Below are positions 44,909 to 54,258 of a DNA stretch of 64,000 nt, piece by piece. The notes beneath the pieces were generated by a model. The model had not been told where the DNA came from and ran no database searches. It worked only from the letters and a program-made list of their open reading frames with translations. Each line of letters begins with the position of its first letter. Positions within the stretch are counted from its first letter, which is position 1. The translations under genes and the position numbers were made by a program. The DNA comes from Comamonadaceae bacterium (lineage in GTDB: Bacteria > Pseudomonadota > Gammaproteobacteria > Burkholderiales > Burkholderiaceae_C), in the NCBI GenBank assembly GCA_021299875.1, contig JAJTEW010000008.1, forward strand, positions 62,001-126,000, in the 5' to 3' direction.

Positions 44909-45484
44909 ATGACCCCCATGAACCCAGTTTTGCCCAAGACCTCGCACACGTCCTCCACCGACCCCTACGCCTCTGACTGTGATCTGCCACCTGGTCGCCC
45001 AGAAAATACCGGCGACTACAAAAAGGCGCTGGCCTGTTTTGGCACAGGCGTGACCGTCATCACCGCCCACCATGAATGGCAAGACGTGGGCATGACTTGC
45101 AACTCATTCAGCTCGGTCTCGCTCAATCCGGCCATCGTGTTGTGGAGCATCCGCAAAGCGGCCGGCAGCTTGGTCGCTTTCACCGAATCGAATGGCTTCA
45201 TGGTCAATGTGCTGGCCCACGACCAACAAGCCCTGGCCATGCAATTTGCCACCGGCAACATGACCGATCGTTTCATGGGTGTGCCGGCGCAAAGACACCA
45301 CAGTGACCGTTTGAAACTGTCAGGGACTGTGGCCTGGTTTGACTGCGATTTGCACCAAATGGTGGACGCCGGTGACCACCTGATCGTCTTGGGCAAGGTG
45401 CGTGACTATGGGTGGAACGCCACCCCCGCCCTGGCCTACAGTGCGAGCCAGTTTGGGGTTTTCAGCCCACTGCCAGCCGCTTGA
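44909..45484 (+). CDS. Flavin reductase-like domain protein (FMN-binding split barrel)
   Basis: A 191-residue protein with the flavin reductase-like fold. YKKALACFGTGVTVITAHHE, GMTCNSFSSVSLNPAIVLWSI and FMVNVLAHDQQALAMQFAT are the FMN/NAD(P)H-binding family segments, and AGDHLIVLGKVRDY is the conserved C-terminal motif with His. Members supply reduced flavin to two-component monooxygenases or act as small reductases. The first roughly 35 residues are polar and probably disordered. It starts directly after the glnD stop with no spacer. No monooxygenase partner is encoded nearby, so its client is unknown. Confidence 0.9.
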   Translation: MTPMNPVLPKTSHTSSTDPYASDCDLPPGRPENTGDYKKALACFGTGVTVITAHHEWQDVGMTCNSFSSVSLNPAIVLWSIRKAAGSLVAFTESNGFMVNVLAHDQQALAMQFATGNMTDRFMGVPAQRHHSDRLKLSGTVAWFDCDLHQMVDAGDHLIVLGKVRDYGWNATPALAYSASQFGVFSPLPAA

Positions 45485-45536
45485 TTTTTGCACGCAACCA
45501 GGGATCCCCGCCGAGTGCAGGGGTCACGGTCTGCGC

Positions 45537-47936
45537 TCAGCTTTGTCGGCGTGGCGGCAAGCCCGTGTGCTGTGTCAGCAACTGCCCTTTTTTAGGCTGG
45601 GTATTGGAGTCTAGCCTTGCGCGCTTGGCCGTTGTTGACAAAGACACCGAGGACTTGGCGCCCGCACCGGTGCTGTTCTTGCGCCGGGCGCTTTTGTAGC
45701 CTTCTTCGGCGATTGGCTGCCAGTTCGGAATCAAATGGTGCTTGCCATTGCCGATCAAATCCGCCCGGCCCAGGGCTTTGAGCGCTTCGCGCAGCAGGGG
45801 CCAATTGTTTGAGTCATGGTAGCGCAAAAACGCTTTGTGCAAGCGGCGGCGTTTGTCGCCTTTGACGATGTCCACCTTTTCACTGTCGCGGGTGATTTTG
45901 CGCAACGGGTTGCGGGTCGAGTGGTACATGGCCGTGGCCGTGGCCATGGGGCTCGGGTAGAAGGTCTGCACCTGGTCGGCGCGAAAACCGTTCTTTTTGA
46001 GCCAGACGGCCAGGTTCATCATGTCCTCGTCGCTGGTGCCCGGGTGCGCAGCGATGAAGTAGGGGATGAGGAATTGCTTTTTGCCAACCTCTTCGCTGTA
46101 CTTATCGAACATCGACTTGAAACGGTCGTAACTGCCAATGCCCGGCTTCATCATCTTGGACAGCGGACCGCCCTCGGTGTGTTCGGGGGCGATTTTCAGG
46201 TAGCCGCCCACATGGTGCTGCACCAGCTCTTTCACGTATTCAGGCGACTGCACGGCCAAGTCATAACGCAGACCCGAGCCGATCAAAATCTTCTTGATGC
46301 CCTTGAGGTTGCGCGCTCGGCGGTACATGTTGATCAGCGGACCGTGGTCGGTGGTCAGGTTCTGACAGATGCCAGGGAACACGCAGCTGGGTTTGCGGCA
46401 AGCCGATTCGATCTCGGGTGTGCGGCAGCCCAGGCGGTACATGTTGGCCGTGGGGCCACCGAGGTCAGAGATGATGCCGGTGAAGCCTTTGACCTTGTCA
46501 CGGATGTCTTCGACCTCGCGGATGATGGATTCTTCGGAGCGGCTTTGGATGATGCGGCCTTCGTGCTCGGTGATCGAACAAAAGGTGCAGCCGCCAAAGC
46601 ATCCGCGCATGATGTTGACCGAAAAGCGGATCATCTCCCAGGCCGGAATTTTGGTGGCATGGTCGTGGCTGCCGTTTTCGTCGGCATAGCGCGGGTGCGG
46701 GCTGCGCGCATAGGGCAGGTCAAACACCAAATCCATTTCAGCGGTGGTGAGCGGGATCGGTGGCGGCGTGATCCACACGTCGCGTGCGGTGTGGCCTTCG
46801 CCGTGAGCCTGCACCAAGCAACGGGCGTTGCCGGGGTTCGTCTCCAGGTGCAGCACACGGTTGGCGTGGGCATAGAGCACGGCATCCTGCTTGACCTGCT
46901 CGTAGCTGGGCAGGCGGATCACACTCTTGTCGCGGGGCGGGACTTTGTGTGTGCCTTTGCCCCGAAGACCCGAAGACAAGGCGGGGTTGGGCACAAAAGT
47001 GAGCGGCTGGATGGTGGTTTGCACGGTGCGGGCCTGCGTCACGGCGGCCGACAGGTCGGCTTCCACGTTATGCGCGTTATGGCCATTGGCCACTGCTTGG
47101 GCTTCTTCCTCACGCGCACAGGTGGCGCCCTGCTCCCGCGCCTGGTCCGAAATCATCAAATACGGGTTGATGTGTGCTTCCACATGGCCAGGCGAGTCCA
47201 CGCTGGTGGAGTCGATTTCAAACCAAGCTTCCGGCGTTTCGCGCCGCACAAAAGCGGTGCCGCGCACGTCGGTGATCTGCTGCACTGGCTCGCGGGCGGC
47301 CAAACGGTGGGCGATCTCGACAATCGCCCGCTCGGCATTGCCGTAAAGCAGCAAGTCGCATTTGCTGTCCACCACCACCGAGCGACGGACTTTGTCGGAC
47401 CAATAGTCGTAATGCGCGATGCGGCGCAAGCTGCCTTCGATGCCGCCCAGCACAATGGGCACTTCGGGAAAGGCCTCACGGCAACGCTGGCTGTAGACGA
47501 TGGCGGCGCGATCAGGCCGCTTGCCGCCCACATCGCCCGGGGTGTAGGCGTCGTCGGTTCGGATTTTGCGGTCCGCCGTGTAGCGGTTGATCATGGAGTC
47601 CATGTTGCCGCTGGTCACGCCCCAAAACAGGTTGGGTTGGCCCAGTTCTTTGAAGGCCTCGGCACTGGTCCAGTCGGGCTGGGCGATGATGCCCACCCGA
47701 AAACCTTGGTTTTCCAGCATGCGTCCGATCACGGCCATGCCGAAACTGGGGTGGTCCACATAGGCGTCGCCCGTGACCAAAACGATGTCGCAGCTGTCCC
47801 AGCCCAGTTGGGTCATCTCGGCGCGGCTCATCGGCAAAAAAGGAGCCGTGCCAAAGCGCTGAGCCCAGAATTTGCGATAACTGGACAGCGGTTTGGCGTC
47901 GCGCGGGAAAAAGGAGACGTCTACAAAGGCGTTCAT
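45537..47936 (-). CDS. YgiQ family radical SAM protein
   Basis: A 799-residue UPF0313/YgiQ protein from ATG 47936 ([17 protein letters not shown]); a GTG eight codons earlier is possible. The N-terminal domain has the B12-binding-like QPDWTS and [25 protein letters not shown]. The radical SAM cluster is [16 protein letters not shown] (about 449-464), a CxxxCxxC site for a 4Fe-4S cluster, followed by [10 protein letters not shown]. The C-terminus ends in a basic Ser/Thr/Lys-rich tail. No substrate has been assigned to the family. It is convergent with the flavin reductase gene (52-base gap). Confidence 0.93.
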   Translation of the reverse strand: MNAFVDVSFFPRDAKPLSSYRKFWAQRFGTAPFLPMSRAEMTQLGWDSCDIVLVTGDAYVDHPSFGMAVIGRMLENQGFRVGIIAQPDWTSAEAFKELGQPNLFWGVTSGNMDSMINRYTADRKIRTDDAYTPGDVGGKRPDRAAIVYSQRCREAFPEVPIVLGGIEGSLRRIAHYDYWSDKVRRSVVVDSKCDLLLYGNAERAIVEIAHRLAAREPVQQITDVRGTAFVRRETPEAWFEIDSTSVDSPGHVEAHINPYLMISDQAREQGATCAREEEAQAVANGHNAHNVEADLSAAVTQARTVQTTIQPLTFVPNPALSSGLRGKGTHKVPPRDKSVIRLPSYEQVKQDAVLYAHANRVLHLETNPGNARCLVQAHGEGHTARDVWITPPPIPLTTAEMDLVFDLPYARSPHPRYADENGSHDHATKIPAWEMIRFSVNIMRGCFGGCTFCSITEHEGRIIQSRSEESIIREVEDIRDKVKGFTGIISDLGGPTANMYRLGCRTPEIESACRKPSCVFPGICQNLTTDHGPLINMYRRARNLKGIKKILIGSGLRYDLAVQSPEYVKELVQHHVGGYLKIAPEHTEGGPLSKMMKPGIGSYDRFKSMFDKYSEEVGKKQFLIPYFIAAHPGTSDEDMMNLAVWLKKNGFRADQVQTFYPSPMATATAMYHSTRNPLRKITRDSEKVDIVKGDKRRRLHKAFLRYHDSNNWPLLREALKALGRADLIGNGKHHLIPNWQPIAEEGYKSARRKNSTGAGAKSSVSLSTTAKRARLDSNTQPKKGQLLTQHTGLPPRRQS

Positions 47937-48003
47937 GGACAGGACTGAAGAAAGAGCCACCTAGTGTAGGGGCTCGGCGGTAGACCTGCGGTCGGGGTGG
48001 GCA

Positions 48004-50277
48004 TCAGGCCATGACGCAATCGGCGTAGTACCTTTTCTTGCCTTCATCGTCCGTGATCTCGACCAAGCCATGGATATCCGTCTCAAAGCCTGGACATTTC
48101 TCGTTGAACTCGCGGGCAAACTTGAGGTAGTCCACGATTTTCTTGTTGAACACTTCGCCGGGGATCAAGAGCGGGATGCCGGGGGGGTACGGCGTGACCA
48201 GCCCCACAGTGATCCGGCCTTCCAAGTGGTCGATCTCGACCCGCTCGGTCTTGCGCTGGGCAATGTGGGCATAGGCATCGGAGGGGCGCATGGCCGGCGC
48301 CAAATCGGACAAATACATGTCGGTGGTCAGGATGGCGATGTCGTACTTGGCGTACATCTCGTGCACATGCTGGCACAGATCACGCAGGCCCATGCGCTCG
48401 TAGCGCGGATGCTTCTGGCAGAACTCCGGCATGATTTTCCACATCGGTTGGTTCTTGGCGTACTCGTCCTTGAACTGCTGCAAAGCGGTGAGCAGGGTGT
48501 TCCAGCGGCCCTTGGTGATGCCGATGGTGAACATGATGAAGAAGCTGTAAAGGCCGGTTTTTTCGACCACGACACCATGTTCGGTCAAAAATTTGCTGAC
48601 GATGGACGCGGGAATACCGGTTTTGTCGAACTTGCCATCCAGGTCCAGTCCTGGGGTGACGATGGTGGACTTGATCGGGTCGAGCATGTTGAAGCCGTCG
48701 GCCAATTGCTGACCGAAACCGTGCCACTTGCTGGCTTTTTTGCGCGGGTCGTTGCGCAAGATCCAGTCGTCGGCGCGGCCAATGCCTTCTTCGGCAAACT
48801 TCTCGGGGCCCCACACCTTGAACCACCAGTCTTTGCCATACTCCGCGTCGATTTTGCGCATGGCACGGCGGAAATCCAGCGCTTCGGCAATGCTCTCCTC
48901 AACCAGTGCGGTGCCGCCGGGCGGCTCCATCATGGCGGCGGCCACATCGCAACTGGCAATGATGCTGTACTGCGGCGAGGTCGAGGTGTGCATCAGGTAG
49001 GCCTCGTTGAACAAGTGCCTGTCGAGTTTGACGTTTTGGGCGTCTTGCACCAGCACATGGCTGGCTTGGCTGATGCCCGCCAGCAATTTGTGGATGGACT
49101 GGGTGGCATAGACCATCGACTCTTTAGGCCGTGCGCGCTTTTTGCCCATCGCATGGTAGGGCCCGTAAAACGGGTGAAAGGCCGCGTGCGGGAGCCAAGC
49201 TTCGTCGAAATGGAGGTTGTCGACGTAACCATCCAGCATGGTCTTGATCGTTTCGGTGTTGTAAAGCACACCGTCATAGGTGGACTGGGTGAGTGTCATC
49301 ACACGTGGCTTGACCTTTTTCGGATCCACCCCCTTGAGCAAGGGGTTGGCTTTGATCTTGGCCATGATGGCCGATGGCTCGAACTCGCTTTTGGGAATGG
49401 GGCCAATGATGCCGAAATGGTTGCGCGTGGGCTTCATGAAGACAGGCACGGCGCCGGTCATGATGATCGCGTGCAGGATGGACTTGTGGCAATTGCGGTC
49501 CACCACCACCACATCGCCTGGCGCCACGGTGTGGTGCCACACCATTTTGTTGGACGTGCTGGTGCCGTTGGTCACAAAAAAACAGTGGTCGGCATTGAAA
49601 ATGCGGGCCGCATTGCGCTCGCTCTCGCCAATGGCGCCGTTGTGGTCCAACAACTGTCCCAGTTCTTCCACGGCATTGCACACGTCGGCGCGCAGCATGT
49701 TCTCGCCGTAAAACTGGTGGTACATCTGGCCCACGGGACTCTTCAAGAAAGCCACGCCACCCGAGTGACCGGGGCAATGCCATGAATAGGAGCCGTCTTC
49801 GGCGTAATCGAGCAAGGCCTTGAAAAATGGGGGCTGAACCCCTTCGAGATAGCTTTTGGCTTCACGGATGATGTGGCGCGCCACAAACTCGGGCGTGTCC
49901 TCAAACATGTGAATGAAGCCGTGCAACTCGCGCAAGATGTCGTTGGGCAAATGGCGAGAAGTTTTGGTTTCGCCATAGATGTAGATGGGCACATCGGCAT
50001 TCTTGCGACGGACCTCGTCAATGAAGGCGCGTAAATTGATCACGGCCGGATCCAGGTCGGGGCCGGGCGAAAACTCTTCATCGTCGATCGACAAAATGAA
50101 CGCACTGGCTCGACTTTGTTGCTGCGCAAACTGCGACAAGTCCCCATAACTGGTGACCCCCAGCACTTCCAAACCTTCGGCCACGATGGCGTCGGCCAAT
50201 GCGCGGATACCCAAGCCCGAGGTGTTTTCGGAACGGTAATCTTCGTCAATGATGACGATGGGGAAACGAAATTTCAT
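48004..50277 (-). CDS. PLP-dependent arginine/lysine/ornithine decarboxylase (group III)
   Basis: A 757-residue decarboxylase from ATG 50277 (MKFRFPIVIIDEDYRSENTSG); an ATG five codons earlier is also possible. It has the N-terminal CheY-like wing domain (about 1-130), then the fold-type I PLP core with HCPGHSGGVAF, VTNGTSTSNKMVWH, RNCHKS, HFDEAW and the Schiff-base Lys397 in TQSIHKLLAG. A C-terminal domain ends in TPYPPGIPLLIPGE. The family decarboxylates basic amino acids to polyamines or diamines and can confer acid resistance. Which amino acid it uses is not decidable here. It is monocistronic and divergent from tRNA-Ser. Confidence 0.93.
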   Translation of the reverse strand: MKFRFPIVIIDEDYRSENTSGLGIRALADAIVAEGLEVLGVTSYGDLSQFAQQQSRASAFILSIDDEEFSPGPDLDPAVINLRAFIDEVRRKNADVPIYIYGETKTSRHLPNDILRELHGFIHMFEDTPEFVARHIIREAKSYLEGVQPPFFKALLDYAEDGSYSWHCPGHSGGVAFLKSPVGQMYHQFYGENMLRADVCNAVEELGQLLDHNGAIGESERNAARIFNADHCFFVTNGTSTSNKMVWHHTVAPGDVVVVDRNCHKSILHAIIMTGAVPVFMKPTRNHFGIIGPIPKSEFEPSAIMAKIKANPLLKGVDPKKVKPRVMTLTQSTYDGVLYNTETIKTMLDGYVDNLHFDEAWLPHAAFHPFYGPYHAMGKKRARPKESMVYATQSIHKLLAGISQASHVLVQDAQNVKLDRHLFNEAYLMHTSTSPQYSIIASCDVAAAMMEPPGGTALVEESIAEALDFRRAMRKIDAEYGKDWWFKVWGPEKFAEEGIGRADDWILRNDPRKKASKWHGFGQQLADGFNMLDPIKSTIVTPGLDLDGKFDKTGIPASIVSKFLTEHGVVVEKTGLYSFFIMFTIGITKGRWNTLLTALQQFKDEYAKNQPMWKIMPEFCQKHPRYERMGLRDLCQHVHEMYAKYDIAILTTDMYLSDLAPAMRPSDAYAHIAQRKTERVEIDHLEGRITVGLVTPYPPGIPLLIPGEVFNKKIVDYLKFAREFNEKCPGFETDIHGLVEITDDEGKKRYYADCVMA

Positions 50278-50474
50278 GGGCTGATCGGGCATTGCGCCAA
50301 AGGTGGGACAAAGAATTTCAAGCGAAGGCGAAGTTTAAGGATAAAAACCCGCAGCCCAACGGGTCAAATCACAAAATAGCAAAAAACAGCACCCGCACAG
50401 GCTGACCCTGCACAGACAAGAATTGCCATTCGCAGTCAAGAATCGCCGGATCCACTGCTACAATCCCACCCTTC

Positions 50475-50565
50475 GGAGCGGTGGATGAGTGGTTTAAGTC
50501 GCACGCCTGGAAAGCGTGTGTGGGTTAATAGCCCACCGCGGGTTCGAATCCCGCCTGCTCCGCCA
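50475..50565 (+). tRNA. tRNA-Ser(GGA)
   Basis: A 91-base class II tRNA with encoded CCA. The acceptor GGAGCGG pairs with CTGCTCC (50555-50561), followed by discriminator G and CCA (50563-50565). The anticodon stem CACGC/GCGTG surrounds loop CTGGAAA with anticodon GGA (50509-50511). A long variable arm (GTGGGTTAATAGCCCAC) and T-loop GGTTCGAATCC are clear, as expected for serine. A TACAAT -10 box lies at 50459-50464. Confidence 0.97.
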
Positions 50566-50572
50566 GAAACCC

Positions 50573-50604
50573 AAAAAAAGCCTGCACAAGTGCAGGCTTT
50601 TTTT
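50573..50604. terminator. Bidirectional terminator between tRNA-Ser and the binding-protein gene
   Basis: A7 then GCCTGCA (50580-50586), loop CAAG, TGCAGGC (50591-50597) and T7. The symmetric A and T tracts let it end both the tRNA transcript and the convergent binding-protein transcript. Confidence 0.9.
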
Positions 50605-50678
50605 CGTCTGTGCGATCCGTCGGGGGATGGGATGCGACCTTTGAAAAGGCCGCCTCCGTCCAGCGGAAGGTCGTCAGA

Positions 50679-51845
50679 TCAGCGAACCACAGCGATTTGT
50701 GAACGTTGACCACCTTTGTAGGTGTACAAAGTCAAGGCGCCATTTTTGATGTCGCCTTTTTCGTCAAACGCGATGTCACCCGTCACGCCCTTGTAGGTGA
50801 TGCTCTTGAGAGCCGGCAAGTACTTGGCAGGGTCAGAGGATCCAGCGTTGACCATGGCGGTGGCCATGACTTTGACGGCGTCATAAACGTATGGGGCATA
50901 AACCTGCACGTCGGCGTTGTACTTGGCCTTGAAGTCGGTACGGAATTTGTCCATGCCCACTTTTTGTTCGCCTTCAACACCACCGGCTTCAGCGCACACC
51001 ACGCCTTCATCGCGCATGGCATCGCCCGCCAACTTGGCCAATTCCGAAGTGCAGATGCCGTCACCGCCCATGAACTTGGCTTGGATGCCCAAAGACTTCA
51101 TTTGACGCAACATGGGGCCCGCGACAGCGTCCATACCGCCAAAAAACACGATGTCAGGCTTTTTGGCCTTGAGCGTGGTCAAAATGGCGTTGAAGTCTGA
51201 AGCCTTGTCGGTTGTGAACTCGTGACCCACGATGGCGCCACCGGCAGCGGTGACAGCCTTCTTGAACTCTTCAGCAACGCCTTGACCGTAAGCGGTACGG
51301 TCGTCGATCACAGCGATGCTCTTGCCTTTGAGGGTTTCAACCGCGTATTTGCCAAGGGTGCCGCCCAAGTGCACGTCGTCCGCCACCACGCGAAATGCAC
51401 CCGCGTAACCTTGGCGGGTGTATTTGGGGTTGGTGGCCGATGGCGAAATCTGGGGAATGCCGGCGGTGTTGTAAATCTGTGAAGCAGGAATGGTGGTGCC
51501 TGAATTGAGGTGACCGATCACGCCGTTGACTTTGGCATCCACCAGTTTTTGGGCCGCAGCAGTGCCCTGCTTGGGGTCTGCGGCATCGTCTTCGGTCAGC
51601 AATTCGAACTTGACAGTTTTGTCACCGATTTTCAGGCCAGCGGCATTGAGCTCTTCAATGGCCATGCGCGCGCCATTTTCGTTGTCTTTGCCCAGGTGGG
51701 CGATGGCACCGCTGACCGGTCCCACGTGGCCGATCTTGACCACCACTTCCTTGGAAACCACTTCTTTTTTGCCACAAGCGGCCAAAACAACAGCGGCCGC
51801 AGCCACTGCGACCACGGTCAAAGAACGAGAACCAGAGAATTTCAT
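50679..51845 (-). CDS. LivK-type branched-chain amino acid binding protein (orphan)
   Basis: A 388-residue periplasmic binding protein from ATG 51845 with AAGGAG upstream. The signal region ends VVLAACGKK, a lipobox, so it may be a lipoprotein rather than a free periplasmic protein. The type I fold shows VVVKIGHVGPVSGAIAHLGKDNENGARMAIEELNA, HLNSGTTIPAS and SPSATNPKYTRQGYAGAFRVVADD, all typical of Leu/Ile/Val binders, and YDAVKVMATAM near the end. No permease or ATPase is adjacent, so it must use a transporter encoded elsewhere. Strong ribosome site and solitary terminator suggest high expression. Confidence 0.92.
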   Translation of the reverse strand: MKFSGSRSLTVVAVAAAAVVLAACGKKEVVSKEVVVKIGHVGPVSGAIAHLGKDNENGARMAIEELNAAGLKIGDKTVKFELLTEDDAADPKQGTAAAQKLVDAKVNGVIGHLNSGTTIPASQIYNTAGIPQISPSATNPKYTRQGYAGAFRVVADDVHLGGTLGKYAVETLKGKSIAVIDDRTAYGQGVAEEFKKAVTAAGGAIVGHEFTTDKASDFNAILTTLKAKKPDIVFFGGMDAVAGPMLRQMKSLGIQAKFMGGDGICTSELAKLAGDAMRDEGVVCAEAGGVEGEQKVGMDKFRTDFKAKYNADVQVYAPYVYDAVKVMATAMVNAGSSDPAKYLPALKSITYKGVTGDIAFDEKGDIKNGALTLYTYKGGQRSQIAVVR

Positions 51846-51954
51846 ATTCACTCCTTACAGAAAATTGCTTCAATCAAGCAAGTCTCAAAGATACTTCAAA
51901 TTCATGCACTTGTGGATCAGGGAAAACCTAAGTGACAGGCTTTTACTCGCCGCT

Positions 51955-52218
51955 TCAGGGGCCTGGTGGGGTGTTGACTTTGTGGTGCCAAGCCGTTTCA
52001 AGGGTGCGGTGAACCAAGCCTGCGGCCAATCGGTCGAACTCTGGCCGCAGTTGCTGCAGCAATTCGGCCGACAAAGCCATAAAGGCTTGCTTTTCTGCCG
52101 CACGGGCATCCAATGCACACACAAGCGCTGTCGGAACGTCTTGCATCGGCTGGGTCAAGACAGGAATTTTGTCCGGTACTGGGCGCACGTCGGGTGTTGA
52201 ATTGGATAAAGCGTTCAT
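51955..52218 (-). CDS. DUF2486-like small protein coupled to holC
   Basis: An 87-residue protein whose ATG overlaps the holC stop by four bases. The N-terminal half has DKIPVLTQPMQDVP, resembling the IPVLTEV motif of Burkholderiales DUF2486 proteins. The C-terminal half is a predicted helix, FMALSAELLQQLRPEFDRLAAGLVHRTLETAWHH. No signal peptide or membrane segment is visible. Family assignment is from memory of motif and gene position, and the function is unknown. The conserved position after holC suggests a link to the clamp-loader chi subunit or simply shared expression. Confidence 0.7.
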   Translation of the reverse strand: MNALSNSTPDVRPVPDKIPVLTQPMQDVPTALVCALDARAAEKQAFMALSAELLQQLRPEFDRLAAGLVHRTLETAWHHKVNTPPGP

Positions 52219-52649
52219 GGCTCTGTGCTGTTGGAGAGGTCGTGCTGCACCAGGTCAAAACCCAGACTCTTGTAATGCTTCCACCGCAAGCGCGCTTGGG
52301 CTTTGCCATGCTCGTCATTGGAGACAATCTCTATCAGGCGTTTGAAACCCTCCAAACCGCCAGGCACCTCGTCGCCCAGATTCACCAAGACATCGCGCGT
52401 TCCCCAAACCATGGGGTCGGTTCCAAGGCAAATGGGGGAAACCGCTTGAACTTCAGGGGGCGATTGCGGGGTGCAATGGCCCAAAAATGCCACATCTTGA
52501 AAACGCCATAACTCGGCATCGAGTTGCCGCAAGGTGGCGGGTGCGCCCACCACAGCGATGCGCAGGTCCTGTGCCCGCGCCTTGCGCAGCAGCCGGCAGG
52601 TGTGCAGCAAACGCTCTGTGGTGTTGAAGTGAAATTCGATGCGGGTCAT
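52215..52649 (-). CDS. holC: DNA polymerase III chi subunit
   Basis: A 144-residue HolC from ATG 52649 (MTRIEFHFNTTERLLHTCRLLRKA). The family pattern is present: N-terminal strand, then VVGAPATLRQLDAELWRFQDVAFLGHC and the C-terminal DVLVNLGDEVPGG and RWKHYKSLGFDLVQHDL. Chi links the clamp loader to single-strand-binding protein at the replication fork. It lies 22 bases after the pepA stop, the usual pepA-holC order, and overlaps the downstream DUF2486-like gene by ATGA. The psi subunit (HolD) is not recognised in the window. Confidence 0.92.
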   Translation of the reverse strand: MTRIEFHFNTTERLLHTCRLLRKARAQDLRIAVVGAPATLRQLDAELWRFQDVAFLGHCTPQSPPEVQAVSPICLGTDPMVWGTRDVLVNLGDEVPGGLEGFKRLIEIVSNDEHGKAQARLRWKHYKSLGFDLVQHDLSNSTEP

Positions 52650-52671
52650 CACATCCAAGCGCTCTGGGCTT

Positions 52672-54234
52672 TCAGGCTTTGCGCGGTGCTCGCGCCCTGG
52701 GTTGAACCCCTGCACGTCTGGCGGAGCTTGTGGTTGTGCCGGTTGGGGCACGTTTGGATTTTTCTGAGACAAAAGGCGGCGTGGATGCCGCAAGCTGGGT
52801 CAGGTATTGCAACAACAAGCCCACAGGCCGACCCGTCGCACCTTTGGCAGCGCCGCTGCGCCACGCGGTGCCGGCGATGTCCAAGTGCGCCCATGCAAAA
52901 TTCTTTGCAAAGCGCTGCAAAAATTTGGCGGCGGTGACGGAACCGGCTGCTCTTCCAGCCACATTGGCCACATCGGCAAACCGGGACTTGAGGCCCTCTG
53001 CGTAGTCATCGTCCAAAGGCATGCGCCAGCAAGTGTCGCCCGAGGACTCACCGGCTTGGTGCAACTGCAGCGCCAGTGCATCGTCGCTTGAAAACAAACC
53101 TGTCCGGACCGCGCCCAATGCGATCACACAAGCTCCCGTGAGAGTGGCAATGTCGATCACCGCTTGCGGTTTGAAGCGTTCAGCGTAGGTCAGTGCATCG
53201 CACAGCACCAAACGGCCTTCGGCATCGGTGTTCAAAATTTCAATGGTCTGCCCGCTCATGCTGGTGACCACGTCACCGGGTTTGACCGCGAGGCCATCGG
53301 GCATGTTTTCGGTCGCTGGAATCAGTCCCACCACGTTGATGGCCGGCTTCAAATGCGACAAAGCCTTGAACACACCGAGCACGCTGGCCGCGCCGCCCAT
53401 GTCGTACTTCATCTCATCCATCTCTGGCGCTGGTTTGATGGAGATGCCGCCGGTGTCAAAAGTGATGCCCTTGCCCACCAAAACCACAGGGGCTTGTGCA
53501 GCCGCAGCGCCCTTGTAACGCATGACAATGAAGCGCAGAGGTTCGGCAGACCCTTGAGCCACGGCCATGAAAGCCCCCATGCCCAACTTGGCCACCTCTT
53601 TGGGGCCCAACACCTCGCACTGGAAGGCTTTGCCCTTGGCGATGTCTTTGGCCGCTTGGGCCAAATGGCTGGGGGTGGCGTGATTGGCGGGACGGTTGGC
53701 CCACTCTTTGGCCAACTCCACACCAGAGACCAGGGCTTGGGCATGCTGCACTGCAGAGGCCAGGGCCGCGGTGGTGTTTTGAGCGCTGACCAACACTTGC
53801 TTGAGCAGTCGGCTTTTAGGCTTGCTCAAAGTGGTGGTGTAGCTGTAACTGGCATCGGCCAGGCTGGACAAGGCCGTTTGCAAACCTGGGGCCGTTGCAT
53901 CCCCCACCACATGTAAACCCAGTTGCTTGACACGGGTGGACTTGAGTGCATTCCAAGCCGCTTGGACGGCGCTGCGGATTTGACCGGTTTGGTTATCGCC
54001 AGTGCACACCACCACCAAATGGCGGGGCACGATGCCAGGCTGGCAGTACAGGGTCATGACAGCGCCCGACTTCAGCTCAAAATCACCCTGCTCGATGGCC
54101 ATGGCCACCCAGCGTGTGACAGGGTCATGCCCCAAGGCATTGGGAGCGGTTTGGCTGGGCCACAAAACGACCATCGCGTCAAGTTGGCCCTGAATTGCAC
54201 GCGCAAGAGAAAGCTTTTGGATTTCGAAGTTCAT
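52672..54234 (-). CDS. pepA: Cytosol leucyl aminopeptidase PepA with low-complexity tail
   Basis: A 520-residue M17 aminopeptidase. The active region has [18 protein letters not shown] with metal-binding Lys and Asp, [13 protein letters not shown], and the family signature [10 protein letters not shown], where Asp, Glu and Arg bind the two metals and bicarbonate. It ends a normal M17 fold near YLTQLAAS, then adds about 35 residues rich in Pro, Thr, Ala and Arg ([20 protein letters not shown]). It cleaves N-terminal Leu and other residues; PepA of E. coli also binds DNA. It is divergent from lptF with only 24 bases between the starts. Confidence 0.95.
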   Translation of the reverse strand: MNFEIQKLSLARAIQGQLDAMVVLWPSQTAPNALGHDPVTRWVAMAIEQGDFELKSGAVMTLYCQPGIVPRHLVVVCTGDNQTGQIRSAVQAAWNALKSTRVKQLGLHVVGDATAPGLQTALSSLADASYSYTTTLSKPKSRLLKQVLVSAQNTTAALASAVQHAQALVSGVELAKEWANRPANHATPSHLAQAAKDIAKGKAFQCEVLGPKEVAKLGMGAFMAVAQGSAEPLRFIVMRYKGAAAAQAPVVLVGKGITFDTGGISIKPAPEMDEMKYDMGGAASVLGVFKALSHLKPAINVVGLIPATENMPDGLAVKPGDVVTSMSGQTIEILNTDAEGRLVLCDALTYAERFKPQAVIDIATLTGACVIALGAVRTGLFSSDDALALQLHQAGESSGDTCWRMPLDDDYAEGLKSRFADVANVAGRAAGSVTAAKFLQRFAKNFAWAHLDIAGTAWRSGAAKGATGRPVGLLLQYLTQLAASTPPFVSEKSKRAPTGTTTSSARRAGVQPRARAPRKA

Positions 54235-54258
54235 AATTCAGTTTTTCCGGTTTCGCCA

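Noticed and set aside
45816..47948. A 710-codon plus-strand open frame
   Set aside because: It is entirely antisense to the YgiQ-type gene, and its Ala/Val/His/Gly-rich translation has no motif.
50475..50565. tRNA-Ser 3' end as an integration (attB) site
   Set aside because: No integrase, no direct repeat of the tRNA end and no foreign gene block occurs on either side. Neighbours are core genes.
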